This document shows positions 59,201 through 64,000 of a DNA stretch of 64,000 nt, in pieces. Position numbers and translations under genes: made by a program. Source of the stretch: Aphrocallistes beatrix (lineage: Eukaryota > Porifera > Hexactinellida > Sceptrulophora > Aphrocallistidae); contig OY725488.1 of assembly GCA_963281255.1 (NCBI GenBank), positions 8,281,524-8,345,523 of the forward strand, given 5' to 3'. A model generated the notes under the pieces. It searched no databases. It had not been told where the DNA came from and worked only from the letters and a program-made list of their open reading frames with translations. Numbering within the stretch: position 1 is the first letter of the stretch; each line of letters begins with the position of its first letter.

Positions 59201-62200
59201 TTTAGGAATTTGGCGCCTATATCAGTAGCTCTCATCCGCACGTTAATGCACAGCATATTCATTTGGACTCTGCAGTCGAAGCACAAGGAGCATCCTTCTG
59301 AAATCATAAAGCTGGTTGAACCTATTTCACCTAGAAACACCTACATAGAATATTTCTATCTCCACCTAGTCCAGGATATCATAGATATAACCACCATCAG
59401 TAACAACACATTTGAAGAAGCTATTCTGCACGTACACTTGCTAATAGATCTGATAATTCATCAGGAATTAGAGCCTAAACACGACGATCCACGTACGTAC
59501 TATATAATTATCGAATAAAAAAAATAGAAATTTATTTACTATTCTTTGACCTATGCTCCATTATATTTATACAAAAACCCCCAACTTTGTATGGCTCCTC
59601 AGCCTAAATGAATTAATCAGAAGTGAGCAGCAAATTATTCCATATATTTAAATAATATTTATGAACTCACAAAATTTCTTTCCCCATTATTGAATGAAAT
59701 ACGTACTGTCATTATTTATTTAATTTCATATAGTTCGGATTCCCACAGATTTATTGACCTCTACTGATCGAGATGAGTGGGAGTATTTTTTTGAAAAAAC
59801 TTTGATTAACCAACTTTTGGAATCTAGTGAAATGCTACTTAGGGAAAAAATGCTGATTGTTATTTCAAAGTCTGGCAATTGTGACATCTCTTTATTGAGG
59901 TAAGTCTAAAATATCCGACATTCTGGAGAAGTGAGAAATTTTGAAAACATTTCTACCGCGATTCTTCCAAACACGTATGACTCCAAAGCTGTTGAAGATT
60001 GAGGATTTGGTCTCATTCGAGGTAGAATTATCTCCTCTTTCATTCTATTAACTCAGAATCACGACACGAGCATAAAAGTATATATCTGGGGCTCCCAAAT
60101 TCCCACTTGAAAATACGCTGAAAAATAATATTTTATTTTATTCATCGAATTAATTTGAATGAATATTTTATTTTAAAACTGTTAATTTTTTGCTGAAATC
60201 GATAGAAATTTTGAAATTCGAGCATTTATGCCAATATTTTGAATAATTTAATGCCGAATATATGTCAGTTTGTTTTGAAGTGTATTTAATCAAAGATGGA
60301 GACTCTTTTTGCGATTAACACTTGTAATCTTTTTTGCCAATGTGCTGTTTATCTTTACAGCTAAAAAAGGAATAGGGCAGAAAATGAGATGTACCACAGT
60401 AGCAAATAATAACGCTATTCCTTATTGTAATTTAGTGATAATATTAATAATAACGCAAACCATTTATGATAATTGCATTGATTATTTTTAATCGTTTTCC
60501 TTGACTCTTAAAATTCTTTAGGAGTTATGTAGTTCTATTGTTGATATTTTAAATACGTTTTACTTTAAAATGATCACAAAGTGGTAATATTGTTGCCCTT
60601 AAATAATATTAACATGATTTATAGAACTTTCTACGAAGAAGAGAAGGAAACGAAACGAAATTCAATGCTGTGGAGACATAGAAGTATCATAGGCTATGAA
60701 CATCTCTCACAACTTTTTAATTGCCAGAGTTTACTTACTATAGCCAAATATCCATTGTTAGAAAAGTTTCTCAAAGAAAAAAATATCCTATCTGTCACAA
60801 AGTACCTGCCTGATCTCGTGAATCTGAGGTTTCAACTCATTCAGGAGAGCATGGAGTATTGCAGCGAGAGGAGAATATCAAAGTTATCTTTTTCTGAATT
60901 TATTGAATTTATCAAGAAAAGTATGTGTTATGTTTCTGAACCATTATAGTTGTACGTTTTTAAGTTTTAAAGGTTGAGTATCTGGTTTCGAACTTGATAA
61001 TTTGTCTCCTTAATAGCTAAGAATCTTCCTAATGCTAGCTAGAATCTCGTTCCTGTGATTTATTGTTTTAGTTTTCGTTCTGGAAATACCCTCCATAATT
61101 TTGTTGTTTTTTTGTTGTTTAAAAACAACAACATATTCAAAACGATTTTCGTTGGCAAATCTTAGCTTTATGAATGCTAGTTATTAGCGCTATGATTGAA
61201 TATTCAAGTATTATTCAATTTTTTTTATAGAGGAAACTACTCACTTAGCAGATGAATATAAACAAATCTTCAATACTTTTCAAATGATCTGGAGTGTACT
61301 CACCAACCAGCACAAATCCAGCGTTGAATGCAGTAATATGCAGATCGGTGATTTGGTTGGAGTTGGAAATAATGGAGGCCTGCTGACGAAACTGATCTCT
61401 AGCCTGGTTGATATTCACAACGGTTTTATATCTCAATACAATAAGTCGTTTTGTACACCTTCAAGGTAATTATCATTTTGTGAAATAGAACAATAATATT
61501 ATTATTGCATTAGCATAAACAGGCGCCAAAAAAAGGCAACTCATGCGGACGTGAAGTGTTGTCAGATTTATAGAATTTAATTTAGTCTAAATTAACCAGA
61601 TTTTCAGATACTTATATATACACATTTTGCATATTTTGAAAAAGATTTTTAGCTGAAAGTGAGTTATCAAAGGCTAACATTTTTTTAAAATTATGTAGAA
61701 TCCGATTTTCACACTTTTAAAGAAATAATGTGAATAGTATATGAATTAGTACATAACCTACGCGTATGTATGTATACCTACACATTTTTCCTTGTTTAAG
61801 CTTAATGGGGGTTCTTAACAGCTATTATAAGGTATTTCAATGTGTTTAATCCGATCTTTCTACTTTGAACGTAAGAATGTGAATACATTATGATTTTATA
61901 AAATGAGTAGTTCCCATGAATTACGATATTCATACTTGTATTTCACGTGCCTGCACAATCGGTCTGTCGACCGATATTTAAAAAAAATGGGCTATATGTT
62001 GACAACATTTTAAAAAATCTGATTAGGTCTAAAAGAAGTGTACCGTTAAGCGTTGTTTCTCCTTCACACATGATCAACTATGAAGATCATCTTGACAGTC
62101 TCATATTCTCTAACGCCACTTACTCCTTCCAAATGGGAGAAGGGACACACATCCACTATAACTTCAGTGGTATTCAGAATGACTTCGGTACAAGATTTAT

Positions 62201-64000
62201 GTCCTCTAAACCCACAATAACACTAGAAACATTAGACACAGAGTATCCAGAACAGATTTCTATGGTTGATTATTTCAAAAGACTCAAACTGAAAATTCCT
62301 CAAGTCGGTTCAGTTAAATTTACATGTTTATATAGTATCATATAAAGTTATGTTTCATTTTAACTTGTTTAGGAAGAATTACCAGATTGGGATACGATTA
62401 AAGAAGAAGTGATGAATCCTGTTGAAATATCTGAAGTTATTTCTCTGATTGAGATGGTTCTTAATTTTGCATATTCTGCAGATGGATGTTCCCCAAACAC
62501 GAGAATCATATTATATTTACATGAAGTACTCAGATACCCGGAGAATAAAAATTTAATCAGCAAAAGAGTGAGTATTTGGAAATTTTGAATTCTCTAATAT
62601 TTTTAACTTAAATAGATCTTATCTTTACACATATATGCTATAGGCGAACGAAATCTGCTGTCTTAAACACTTATCATCACTGTGGCACCATTTGTCTATC
62701 CACAGAGCAAAACGATTAGCACTTCTTTGTCAGGTAATTCACGCAGGGGGTGGTAATATGATAGAGTGAGGGTGGTTGACAAGACTTCTTTATATAATAA
62801 AATGCAAGCGCGCTTTGCCACTTGCGTAACGCGGGTAGTGAGCACTTTGTGTTCGCACAGTTGCCCTACAGGCACCTGGGAATGTCATCAAATTCAGAAT
62901 CTCCTAAGGGTGCTAAATATTAATACTTTCACCATTTCAAATTTGTTTACTTTATGAATTTATTGTAGACAAAATAATCAATATAAAATCGAAAATAAGA
63001 TATTTTAAATCTACACCCCAAAAACTGATGTCAACCGTTGAAAGCTAGTCTCTAATCTATTTTTGGATTTGTTTGCTTTATGTAACTATTGTAAACAAAA
63101 GTAAACAATTAATTTATCATATGGATTTGAAAATATGATATTTGATATCACACCCCTAAAAACCGTATAAGTACAGGATTGGTCAAAAATCGTCAAACAG
63201 CCAAGATATACCTTAAGAATGTATTGGCTGCCTATATAAACATGGTATCGAGGTATGCATATAACAAATAACCAATTAAATATGTTGATTGTCCTAAATA
63301 TATCTGAAAGCGTTCGAATTTAGAGTTACAAAATGTATTGTGAACTAATAGAAAGTAGCCTATTGATAGGCAACAGGCTACTTTTATTAGTTCACAATAA
63401 ATCTAATTGAAATGTCTAACGACTAGCCCCAAATGGCAAAAATGCGTTTCCATAGCAATGCACAACATTCCATTGAATGTTTTCAAAATTTTCGGATCAA
63501 CCAGTCCAAATCTTGACTTTGTCTGAAGATTTTATATTAACAACGCTTAAAAGTGTGCTTCAGAAAATCGGTAAAAATACTGTGGCGCAACGACATGATG
63601 ATTTATCACAATTTTGAAAACGGACATGTGTACTTCGATACCCATTTTATAAATGCTGGTAATATTTTCTTGAGGTATATCCTGCAGGTTTGACGATTTT
63701 GGGTTAATCCTGTATTTACTCTATGGACTTCGGAATTATTCATGATCCATATTTTTGAATCTGTGGATTGGCCTTATACAACGAAGGTCACGCCTACCGT
63801 AATTTCTAGATTACTTTTTTAGTCTCCATTTCCTTCTATACCCCGTGACTATCTGGAGGATGTGAAGTCATCAGATATCCCGAGGCTACTGAAGGGTATT
63901 ACTAAGAAAAATGTAGATGGAATTCTAGCCATGATACACGATTTCATCCTTTTCAACTTGAATCTACTTGTATCAGATAATGCAGCTATACCAAACAGCA
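32462..64000 (+). CDS. RNF213: RNF213-like AAA+ protein, copy 2 (intact within window, 3' end beyond edge)
   Basis: Exons 32462-41239, 41304-41469, 43374-43835, 44549-44721, 44810-45276, 48289-48424, 48545-48621, 49152-49238, 49321-49584, 49810-49927, 51320-51760, 55716-55823, 57748-58101, 58461-58618, 59206-59492, 59734-59899, 60625-60920, 61231-61465, 62027-62303, 62373-62567, 62644-62733, 63823-64000+. All joins use GT..AG and keep phase, giving at least 4,504 codons; one terminal exon of about 55 codons is expected outside. Vertebrate RNF213 is a roughly 5,200-residue cytosolic dynein-like AAA+ E3 ligase acting on lipid droplets and intracellular pathogens. The AAA+ core and C-terminal domain are recognisable here, but neither the RING nor the RZ zinc finger is found. 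Function as a ligase is therefore uncertain; an ATPase or scaffold role is inferred. Confidence 0.9.
41304..41469 (+). CDS. RNF213: Copy 2 exon 2
   Basis: 166 nt after a 64-bp intron. Encodes ILTSISSYGDKYYFKKQRLL..CVQKAVSRLFD. Matches human R-S-C-V-Q-S-A-V-G-M-L-R-D. Confidence 0.8.
41470..42118. other. Intron 2, left part, no gene
   Basis: AT-rich intron sequence up to the target duplication of foldback element C. Nothing recognised. Confidence 0.4.
42127..43294. mobile_element. Foldback MITE C with 8-bp target duplication
   Basis: 1,168 bp flanked by CTTAAACC (42119-42126 and 43295-43302). Ends ATTGCCTACTCTAATAATGC / inverse of CATAGCCTACTCTAATAATG. The two arms pair across the whole element. 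Same architecture as 16151-17217 but clearly diverged. It ends 79 bp before exon 3, leaving the polypyrimidine tract and acceptor intact. Contains a nested 102-bp MITE. Confidence 0.85.
42896..42997. mobile_element. Harbinger-like MITE nested in foldback C
   Basis: Inserted in the right arm of element C, recognised because the left arm lacks it. Ends GCCGTAGAATGCCCAG and inverse CTGGGCATTCTACAG. Flanked by TTA (42893-42895, 42998-43000), the PIF/Harbinger-type 3-bp duplication. Confidence 0.75.
43374..43835 (+). CDS. RNF213: Copy 2 exon 3
   Basis: Acceptor TATTTCTCTAG chosen because it completes the codon split by exon 2; an upstream ATG at 43292 lies in the MITE and is not the start. Encodes ELADLTCDKISNLLSQ..DDLIVPLLGGILAILD..ELWEMFYRDENIINL. 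Human counterpart V-T-P-L-L-A-S-M-I-S-F-I-D..D-L-W-M-F-I-F. Confidence 0.8.
43894..44057. mobile_element. 164-bp MITE with internal ATACCCGGGTATAATC palindromes
   Basis: Ends CCGGTGTAGCAGCCCAGA and inverse TCTGGGCTGTTACACCGG. Internal repeats of (A/T)ACCCGGGTATA and AGATTATACT-like units. Lies in intron 3. Confidence 0.65.
44195..44450. repeat. CCATGGGTCAC repeats in intron 3
   Basis: Multiple CATGGGTCAC / GACCCATGGTCCACTCTG phrases in both orientations (44200-44262, 44395-44452). Probably a small transposon; ends not defined. Confidence 0.4.
44549..44721 (+). CDS. RNF213: Copy 2 exon 4
   Basis: 173 nt, acceptor CTCTATAG, donor GTAATT. Encodes INETFERFEDSFNQSSIGRA..AYLRDFCTYHM. Matches human F-Q-Q-T-P-L-G-R-F..C-Y-L-K-D-F-I-L. 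Confidence 0.8.
44810..45276 (+). CDS. RNF213: Copy 2 exon 5
   Basis: 467 nt, acceptor TTCTCTAG, donor GTAAAT. Encodes TIYIMLFVAASKHRR..IPSIHIAYHLIRRRVVF. Human counterpart L-Q-M-A-L-W-S-C..V-H-L-A-Y-Q-R-F-R-S-R. Confidence 0.8.
45369..46156 (+). repeat. GC-ended interspersed repeat, long full-length copy
   Basis: Starts TCTTATATATTAAAATGCTA, then GTCCGAATTGATTGAGGAAT, TTCACACC motifs, two or three tandem internal units of about 150 bp (CTAGAGGCTGGCTTCCAACG .. TTTGTTTACATTAGAT), and ends GGCGACTCTGCGGACA..GAAGCGCGCTTGTA. No ORF. Sits in intron 5. TC start and hairpin-rich 3' end could mean Helitron-like. Confidence 0.65.
46157..46898. mobile_element. Mariner-like MITE, 742 bp
   Basis: TA-flanked, ends CAGGGTGACAAATAAGTTCT and inverse. 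The inverted arms include AGATTGTAATTCGAATACTT. It abuts the GC end of the preceding repeat exactly. No transposase. Related to 52635-53407, 50715-50938 and 1909-2017. Confidence 0.75.
46960..47770. repeat. Diverged interspersed repeat sequence in intron 5
   Basis: 46965 on: GTATATTAAAACGCTAGGAT then GATTGAAGAACTAGCAAGTC; and a minus-strand piece of the GGCC-core family at 47480-47575 (TAGCACACTAAAAATTCCTC). Also a GGCGCCCTAAGACAGCTC GC-type end near 47645. Decayed and mixed. Confidence 0.45.
47773..47912. mobile_element. pogo/Tigger-like element fragment
   Basis: TA followed by CAGTCAACTCCACTTAATCG, then internal CCGCTTAATTGAGACAAG and CTCCGCTTAATCGGGACAAA. Same terminus family as 628-835. 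The right terminus is not found, so it is truncated. Confidence 0.5.
48289..48424 (+). CDS. RNF213: Copy 2 exon 6
   Basis: 136 nt, acceptor TTGTTTAG, donor GTAATT. Encodes SKWEGTKCLVIFFTHFFDEK..EALNRIYE. Human counterpart R-A-Q-W-S-R-I-F-S..L-L-D-K-C-L. Confidence 0.75.
48545..48621 (+). CDS. RNF213: Copy 2 exon 7 (last exon before the expected RING)
   Basis: 77 nt, acceptor TATTTCAG, donor GTAAGT. Encodes IVTQEDVNFKYLYVVKSILD..KIF, fitting the helix directly before the human RING (F-E-A-V-M-R-T-L-C-E-C-K-E-T). It ends in phase 2 and joins exon 8. Confidence 0.7.
48690..48870 (-). repeat. Decayed GC-ended repeat in intron 7
   Basis: AACCCGCTTTGCGCACTTGC..GAGTCGCCCTTGGGTGCCTG, shared by position with copy 1 (1400-1625). 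The intron (48622-49151) holds no open Cys-rich segment. Confidence 0.55.
49152..49238 (+). CDS. RNF213: Copy 2 exon 8
   Basis: 87 nt, acceptor ATTCTTAG, donor GTGCGT. Encodes SVKTEDVIHVCTPSNQ..SSILFEAC. It takes the place of the RING and post-RING linker of human RNF213; only two Cys and no CxxC. Confidence 0.8.
49321..49584 (+). CDS. RNF213: Copy 2 exon 9
   Basis: 264 nt. Acceptor TTTGTAG at 49320 chosen since it keeps phase (S-C-Q-L-K-M-L-D-F-F). Nearly identical to 2763-3026. Confidence 0.85.
49810..49927 (+). CDS. RNF213: Copy 2 exon 10
   Basis: 118 nt, encodes NESIQNQIRENINANCLMLR..WIYLQSLE. The following intron carries the empty site for the copy 1 hAT insertion near 49980. Confidence 0.8.
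49928..50714. other. Intron 10 of copy 2, left part
   Basis: Ancestral intron sequence homologous to 4127-4198, 4745-4828 and 5140-5360 in copy 1. It lacks the hAT element and the OTU/4.6-kb transposon complex. A decayed GC-type repeat end lies near 50180-50225. Confidence 0.5.
50715..50938. mobile_element. Mariner-like MITE, 224-bp deletion derivative
   Basis: TA-flanked, ends CAGGGTGGCTCATAAGTTCT and inverse. Internally shortened relative of 52635-53407. Confidence 0.7.
51320..51760 (+). CDS. RNF213: Copy 2 exon 11
   Basis: 441 nt, phase 0, acceptor TTACCACAG, donor GTTAGT. Encodes DSYHHNLSKNKENIS..AIRFAIHWIVKWKT..FFPKNYETIQK. Differs from copy 1 mostly within residues 75-110 of the exon. 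Confidence 0.85.
52196..53754 (+). repeat. GC-ended interspersed repeat with a nested MITE
   Basis: Starts TCTTATATATTAAAATGCCA and ends GGAAGCGCGCTTGTA. It is interrupted at 52635-53407 by a mariner-like MITE between GGGTGATA and TATGGGGTTTTC. Internal tandem units contain CTAGAGACTAGCTTCCAACG. Confidence 0.6.
52635..53407. mobile_element. Mariner-like MITE, 773 bp
   Basis: TA-flanked, ends CAGGGTGGCTTTTAAGTTCT and inverse. Long inverted arms (over 150 bp). Closest relative 46157-46898. Inserted inside the repeat 52196-53754. Confidence 0.75.
53756..54805 (+). repeat. GC-ended repeat, 3'-truncated, with nested MITE
   Basis: Begins ATTAAAATGCTAGGATTTTT straight after the previous copy's end and carries three tandem internal units with CAACGGTTGACATGGGG. 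It stops at GAGTAATTCCAGGCG before the GC-rich terminus. A MITE (54511-54732) lies inside. Confidence 0.6.
54511..54732. mobile_element. Mariner-like MITE (GTGTAACAAAAGTGTT ends)
   Basis: Left end CATGGTGTAACAAAAGTGTT, right end the inverse AACACTTTTGTTACACCCTG, TA-flanked. 222 bp. Confidence 0.7.
54806..55715. other. Intron 11, right part, no gene
   Basis: AT-rich, no family-related open frame. Some similarity to copy 1 sequence around 17450-17620 (for example TGAAAGAATTTGAA.TGTCTGG), consistent with homologous introns. Confidence 0.4.
55716..55823 (+). CDS. RNF213: Copy 2 exon 12
   Basis: 108 nt, acceptor CATATTTAG, donor GTTCCT. Encodes GWYLDLFYGIDAAQMTIMDL..STQKK. Close to human D-R-Y-L-V-Y-G-D-E-Y. 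Confidence 0.75.
55868..55965 (-). repeat. Decayed GC-ended repeat terminus
   Basis: TACAAACACGCTTCCCGCAC..GGGGTGCCCTGTGGGCG, a mutated version of the GC-rich terminus. The short frames over it are not genes. Confidence 0.5.
56285..56540. repeat. G-run/C-run repeat family, third block
   Basis: GGGGGGGGGGCTCCCCCAAA followed by GGGGGAGACTCCCCAAATTT and TTTAAGGGAGATTCTCCC units, partly the reverse of 14040-14285. A further C-run lies at 56825-56842. Confidence 0.5.
56541..57350. other. Intron 12 of copy 2, no gene
   Basis: Includes stretches homologous to copy 1 intron 12 (57060-57120 with GTTCCAACAAAACATCATAT against 19450-19510). Short frames here have no recognisable domain. Confidence 0.4.
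57365..57587 (-). repeat. 5' part of the TCTTATATATTAAAA repeat family
   Basis: On the minus strand it begins AATCTTATATATTAAAACGC with GCTAGGATTTTTTAATTT, then TCCGAATTGATTGAAGAATT and TTCACACCT. It lacks the GC-rich end. Both strands show short shadow frames. Confidence 0.6.
57748..58101 (+). CDS. RNF213: Copy 2 exon 13
   Basis: 354 nt, phase 0, acceptor TTTTCTAG, donor GTAAGA. Encodes EKQLKECICNILPKEP..NHFFPAISEEESTPTKT..SIRN. The conserved segment ends where the human RZ finger would start. Confidence 0.85.
58461..58618 (+). CDS. RNF213: Copy 2 exon 14
   Basis: 158 nt, acceptor TGTATGTAG, donor GTATGT. Encodes RTSKTKSCSDES..HSHVLGDPFGRSTSLVGI. It resumes human homology at H-V-L-G-N-P, directly after where the RZ finger would be. 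Confidence 0.85.
59206..59492 (+). CDS. RNF213: Copy 2 exon 15
   Basis: 287 nt, acceptor TCTTTTAG, donor GTACGT (the first of two overlapping GTAC sites, the one that keeps phase). Encodes NLAPISVALIRTLMHSIF..HVHLLIDLII. Confidence 0.85.
59734..59899 (+). CDS. RNF213: Copy 2 exon 16 (intact)
   Basis: 166 nt, acceptor TCATATAG, donor GTAAGT. Encodes RIPTDLLTSTDRDEWEYFFE..LIVISKSGNCD. Reference for the 1-bp deletion in copy 1. Human counterpart N-N-W-E-K-E-I-A-A-V-I-S. Confidence 0.85.
59900..60624. other. Intron 16 of copy 2, no gene
   Basis: AT-rich. Lacks the hairpin and the full-length GC-ended repeat present in copy 1 intron 16. Confidence 0.4.
60625..60920 (+). CDS. RNF213: Copy 2 exon 17
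   Basis: 296 nt, acceptor TTTATAG, donor GTATGT. Encodes TFYEEEKETKRNSMLWRHRS..KYLPDLVNLRFQL..EFIEFIKK. Confidence 0.85.
61231..61465 (+). CDS. RNF213: Copy 2 exon 18
   Basis: 235 nt, acceptor TTTTATAG, donor GTAATT. Encodes ETTHLADEYKQIFNTFQMIW..LVDIHNGFISQYN..CTPS. Confidence 0.85.
61495..62026. other. Intron 18, no gene
   Basis: Has a short GC-repeat remnant (61504-61570, GCATTAGCATAAACAGGCGC) matching 26842-26905 in copy 1, so this insertion predates the duplication. The 326-bp direct repeats of copy 1 are absent here. Confidence 0.5.
62027..62303 (+). CDS. RNF213: Copy 2 exon 19
   Basis: 277 nt, acceptor TGATTAG, donor GTCGGT. Encodes SKRSVPLSVVSPSHMINYED..TRFMSSKPTITLE..KLKIPQ. The frame reads on into the intron, but only this donor joins exon 20 in phase. 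Confidence 0.8.
62373..62567 (+). CDS. RNF213: Copy 2 exon 20
   Basis: 195 nt, acceptor TGTTTAG, donor GTGAGT. Encodes EELPDWDTIKEEVMNPVEIS..YLHEVLRYPENKN. Confidence 0.85.
62644..62733 (+). CDS. RNF213: Copy 2 exon 21 (intact)
   Basis: 90 nt, phase 0. Encodes ANEICCLKHLSSLWHHLSIH..RLALLCQ. The Ser codon TCA corresponds to the stop TAA in copy 1. Confidence 0.85.
62805..63170 (-). repeat. GC-ended interspersed repeat
   Basis: GCAAGCGCGCTTTGCCACTT..CACCTGGGAATG, followed by GAAAGCTAGTCTCTAATCTA and ACACCCCTAAAAACCG. Decayed minus-strand copy in intron 21. Confidence 0.6.
63174..63712. mobile_element. Foldback element, 539 bp
   Basis: TA-flanked; ends CAGGATTGGTCAAAAATCGT and inverse. Contains an inner palindrome around 63350-63400 (AAAGTAGCCTATTGATAGGC..). 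Internal wording (TATATAAACATGGTATCGAG, GTTTCCATAGCAA) relates it to foldback A-C. Confidence 0.65.
63823..64000 (+). CDS. RNF213: Copy 2 exon 22 (cut by window end)
   Basis: Acceptor TTTTTTAG. Encodes SPFPSIPRDYLEDVKSSDIP..DGILAMIHDFILFNLN. More diverged from copy 1 exon 22 than neighbouring exons are. Donor and terminal exon lie beyond the window. Confidence 0.8.

Noticed and set aside
1-64000. tRNA or rRNA genes
   Set aside because: No cloverleaf with A and B box spacing and no conserved rRNA segment was recognised by reading; a tRNAscan run would be needed to exclude tRNAs fully.

Overview
This is an AT-rich, intron-rich eukaryotic window packed with transposons. Consistent GT..AG splice sites, many 65-500 bp exons, Tc1/mariner, pogo, hAT, MULE-like and foldback elements, and a gene of the RNF213 (mysterin) family all point to an invertebrate metazoan. 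I cannot name the species.

The backbone is a tandem array of RNF213-like genes on the + strand. Copy 2 starts at 32462 and runs off the right edge. It has one 8,778-bp first exon (2,926 codons: N-terminal zinc ribbons, CBM20-like region, helical arm and the AAA+ core) and then at least 21 small exons. All 22 visible exons join in phase, giving at least 4,504 codons without a stop. Copy 1 (2603-28862) shows only the 3' half, its exons 8-23. It is the same gene exon by exon, but a 1-bp deletion in exon 16 and a nonsense codon in exon 21 make it a pseudogene or truncated allele. Between them, 31876-32330 holds a shrunken remnant of a third copy: the start of exon 1 followed within 400 bp by a decayed exon 22.

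The most notable point is that both copies appear to lack the two zinc E3 modules of vertebrate RNF213. Where the RING should be, exons 7 and 8 join in phase with only about a dozen unrelated residues. Where the RZ finger should be, exons 13 and 14 encode a Ser/Thr/Lys-rich linker with one Cys. The Walker A/B motifs of the two catalytic AAA modules are intact. This could be an RNF213-type AAA+ machine without the usual ubiquitin-transfer zinc domains.

The large intron of copy 1 (4127-15563) is a nest of mobile elements. A decayed ORF with an OTU-protease-like domain (fragments at 7796-8737 and 13422-13480) is interrupted by a MULE-like element with a 9-bp target duplication and by a 4.6-kb transposon with 0.86-kb terminal inverted repeats. 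The transposase of that element carries 32 copies of a 24-bp repeat inside its zinc domain. Elsewhere there are mariner-like MITEs, foldback elements, hAT MITEs with clear 8-bp target duplications, a GC-ended interspersed repeat present a dozen or more times, and several long perfect hairpins. The paralogous introns of the two copies act as filled/empty site pairs that help date some insertions.
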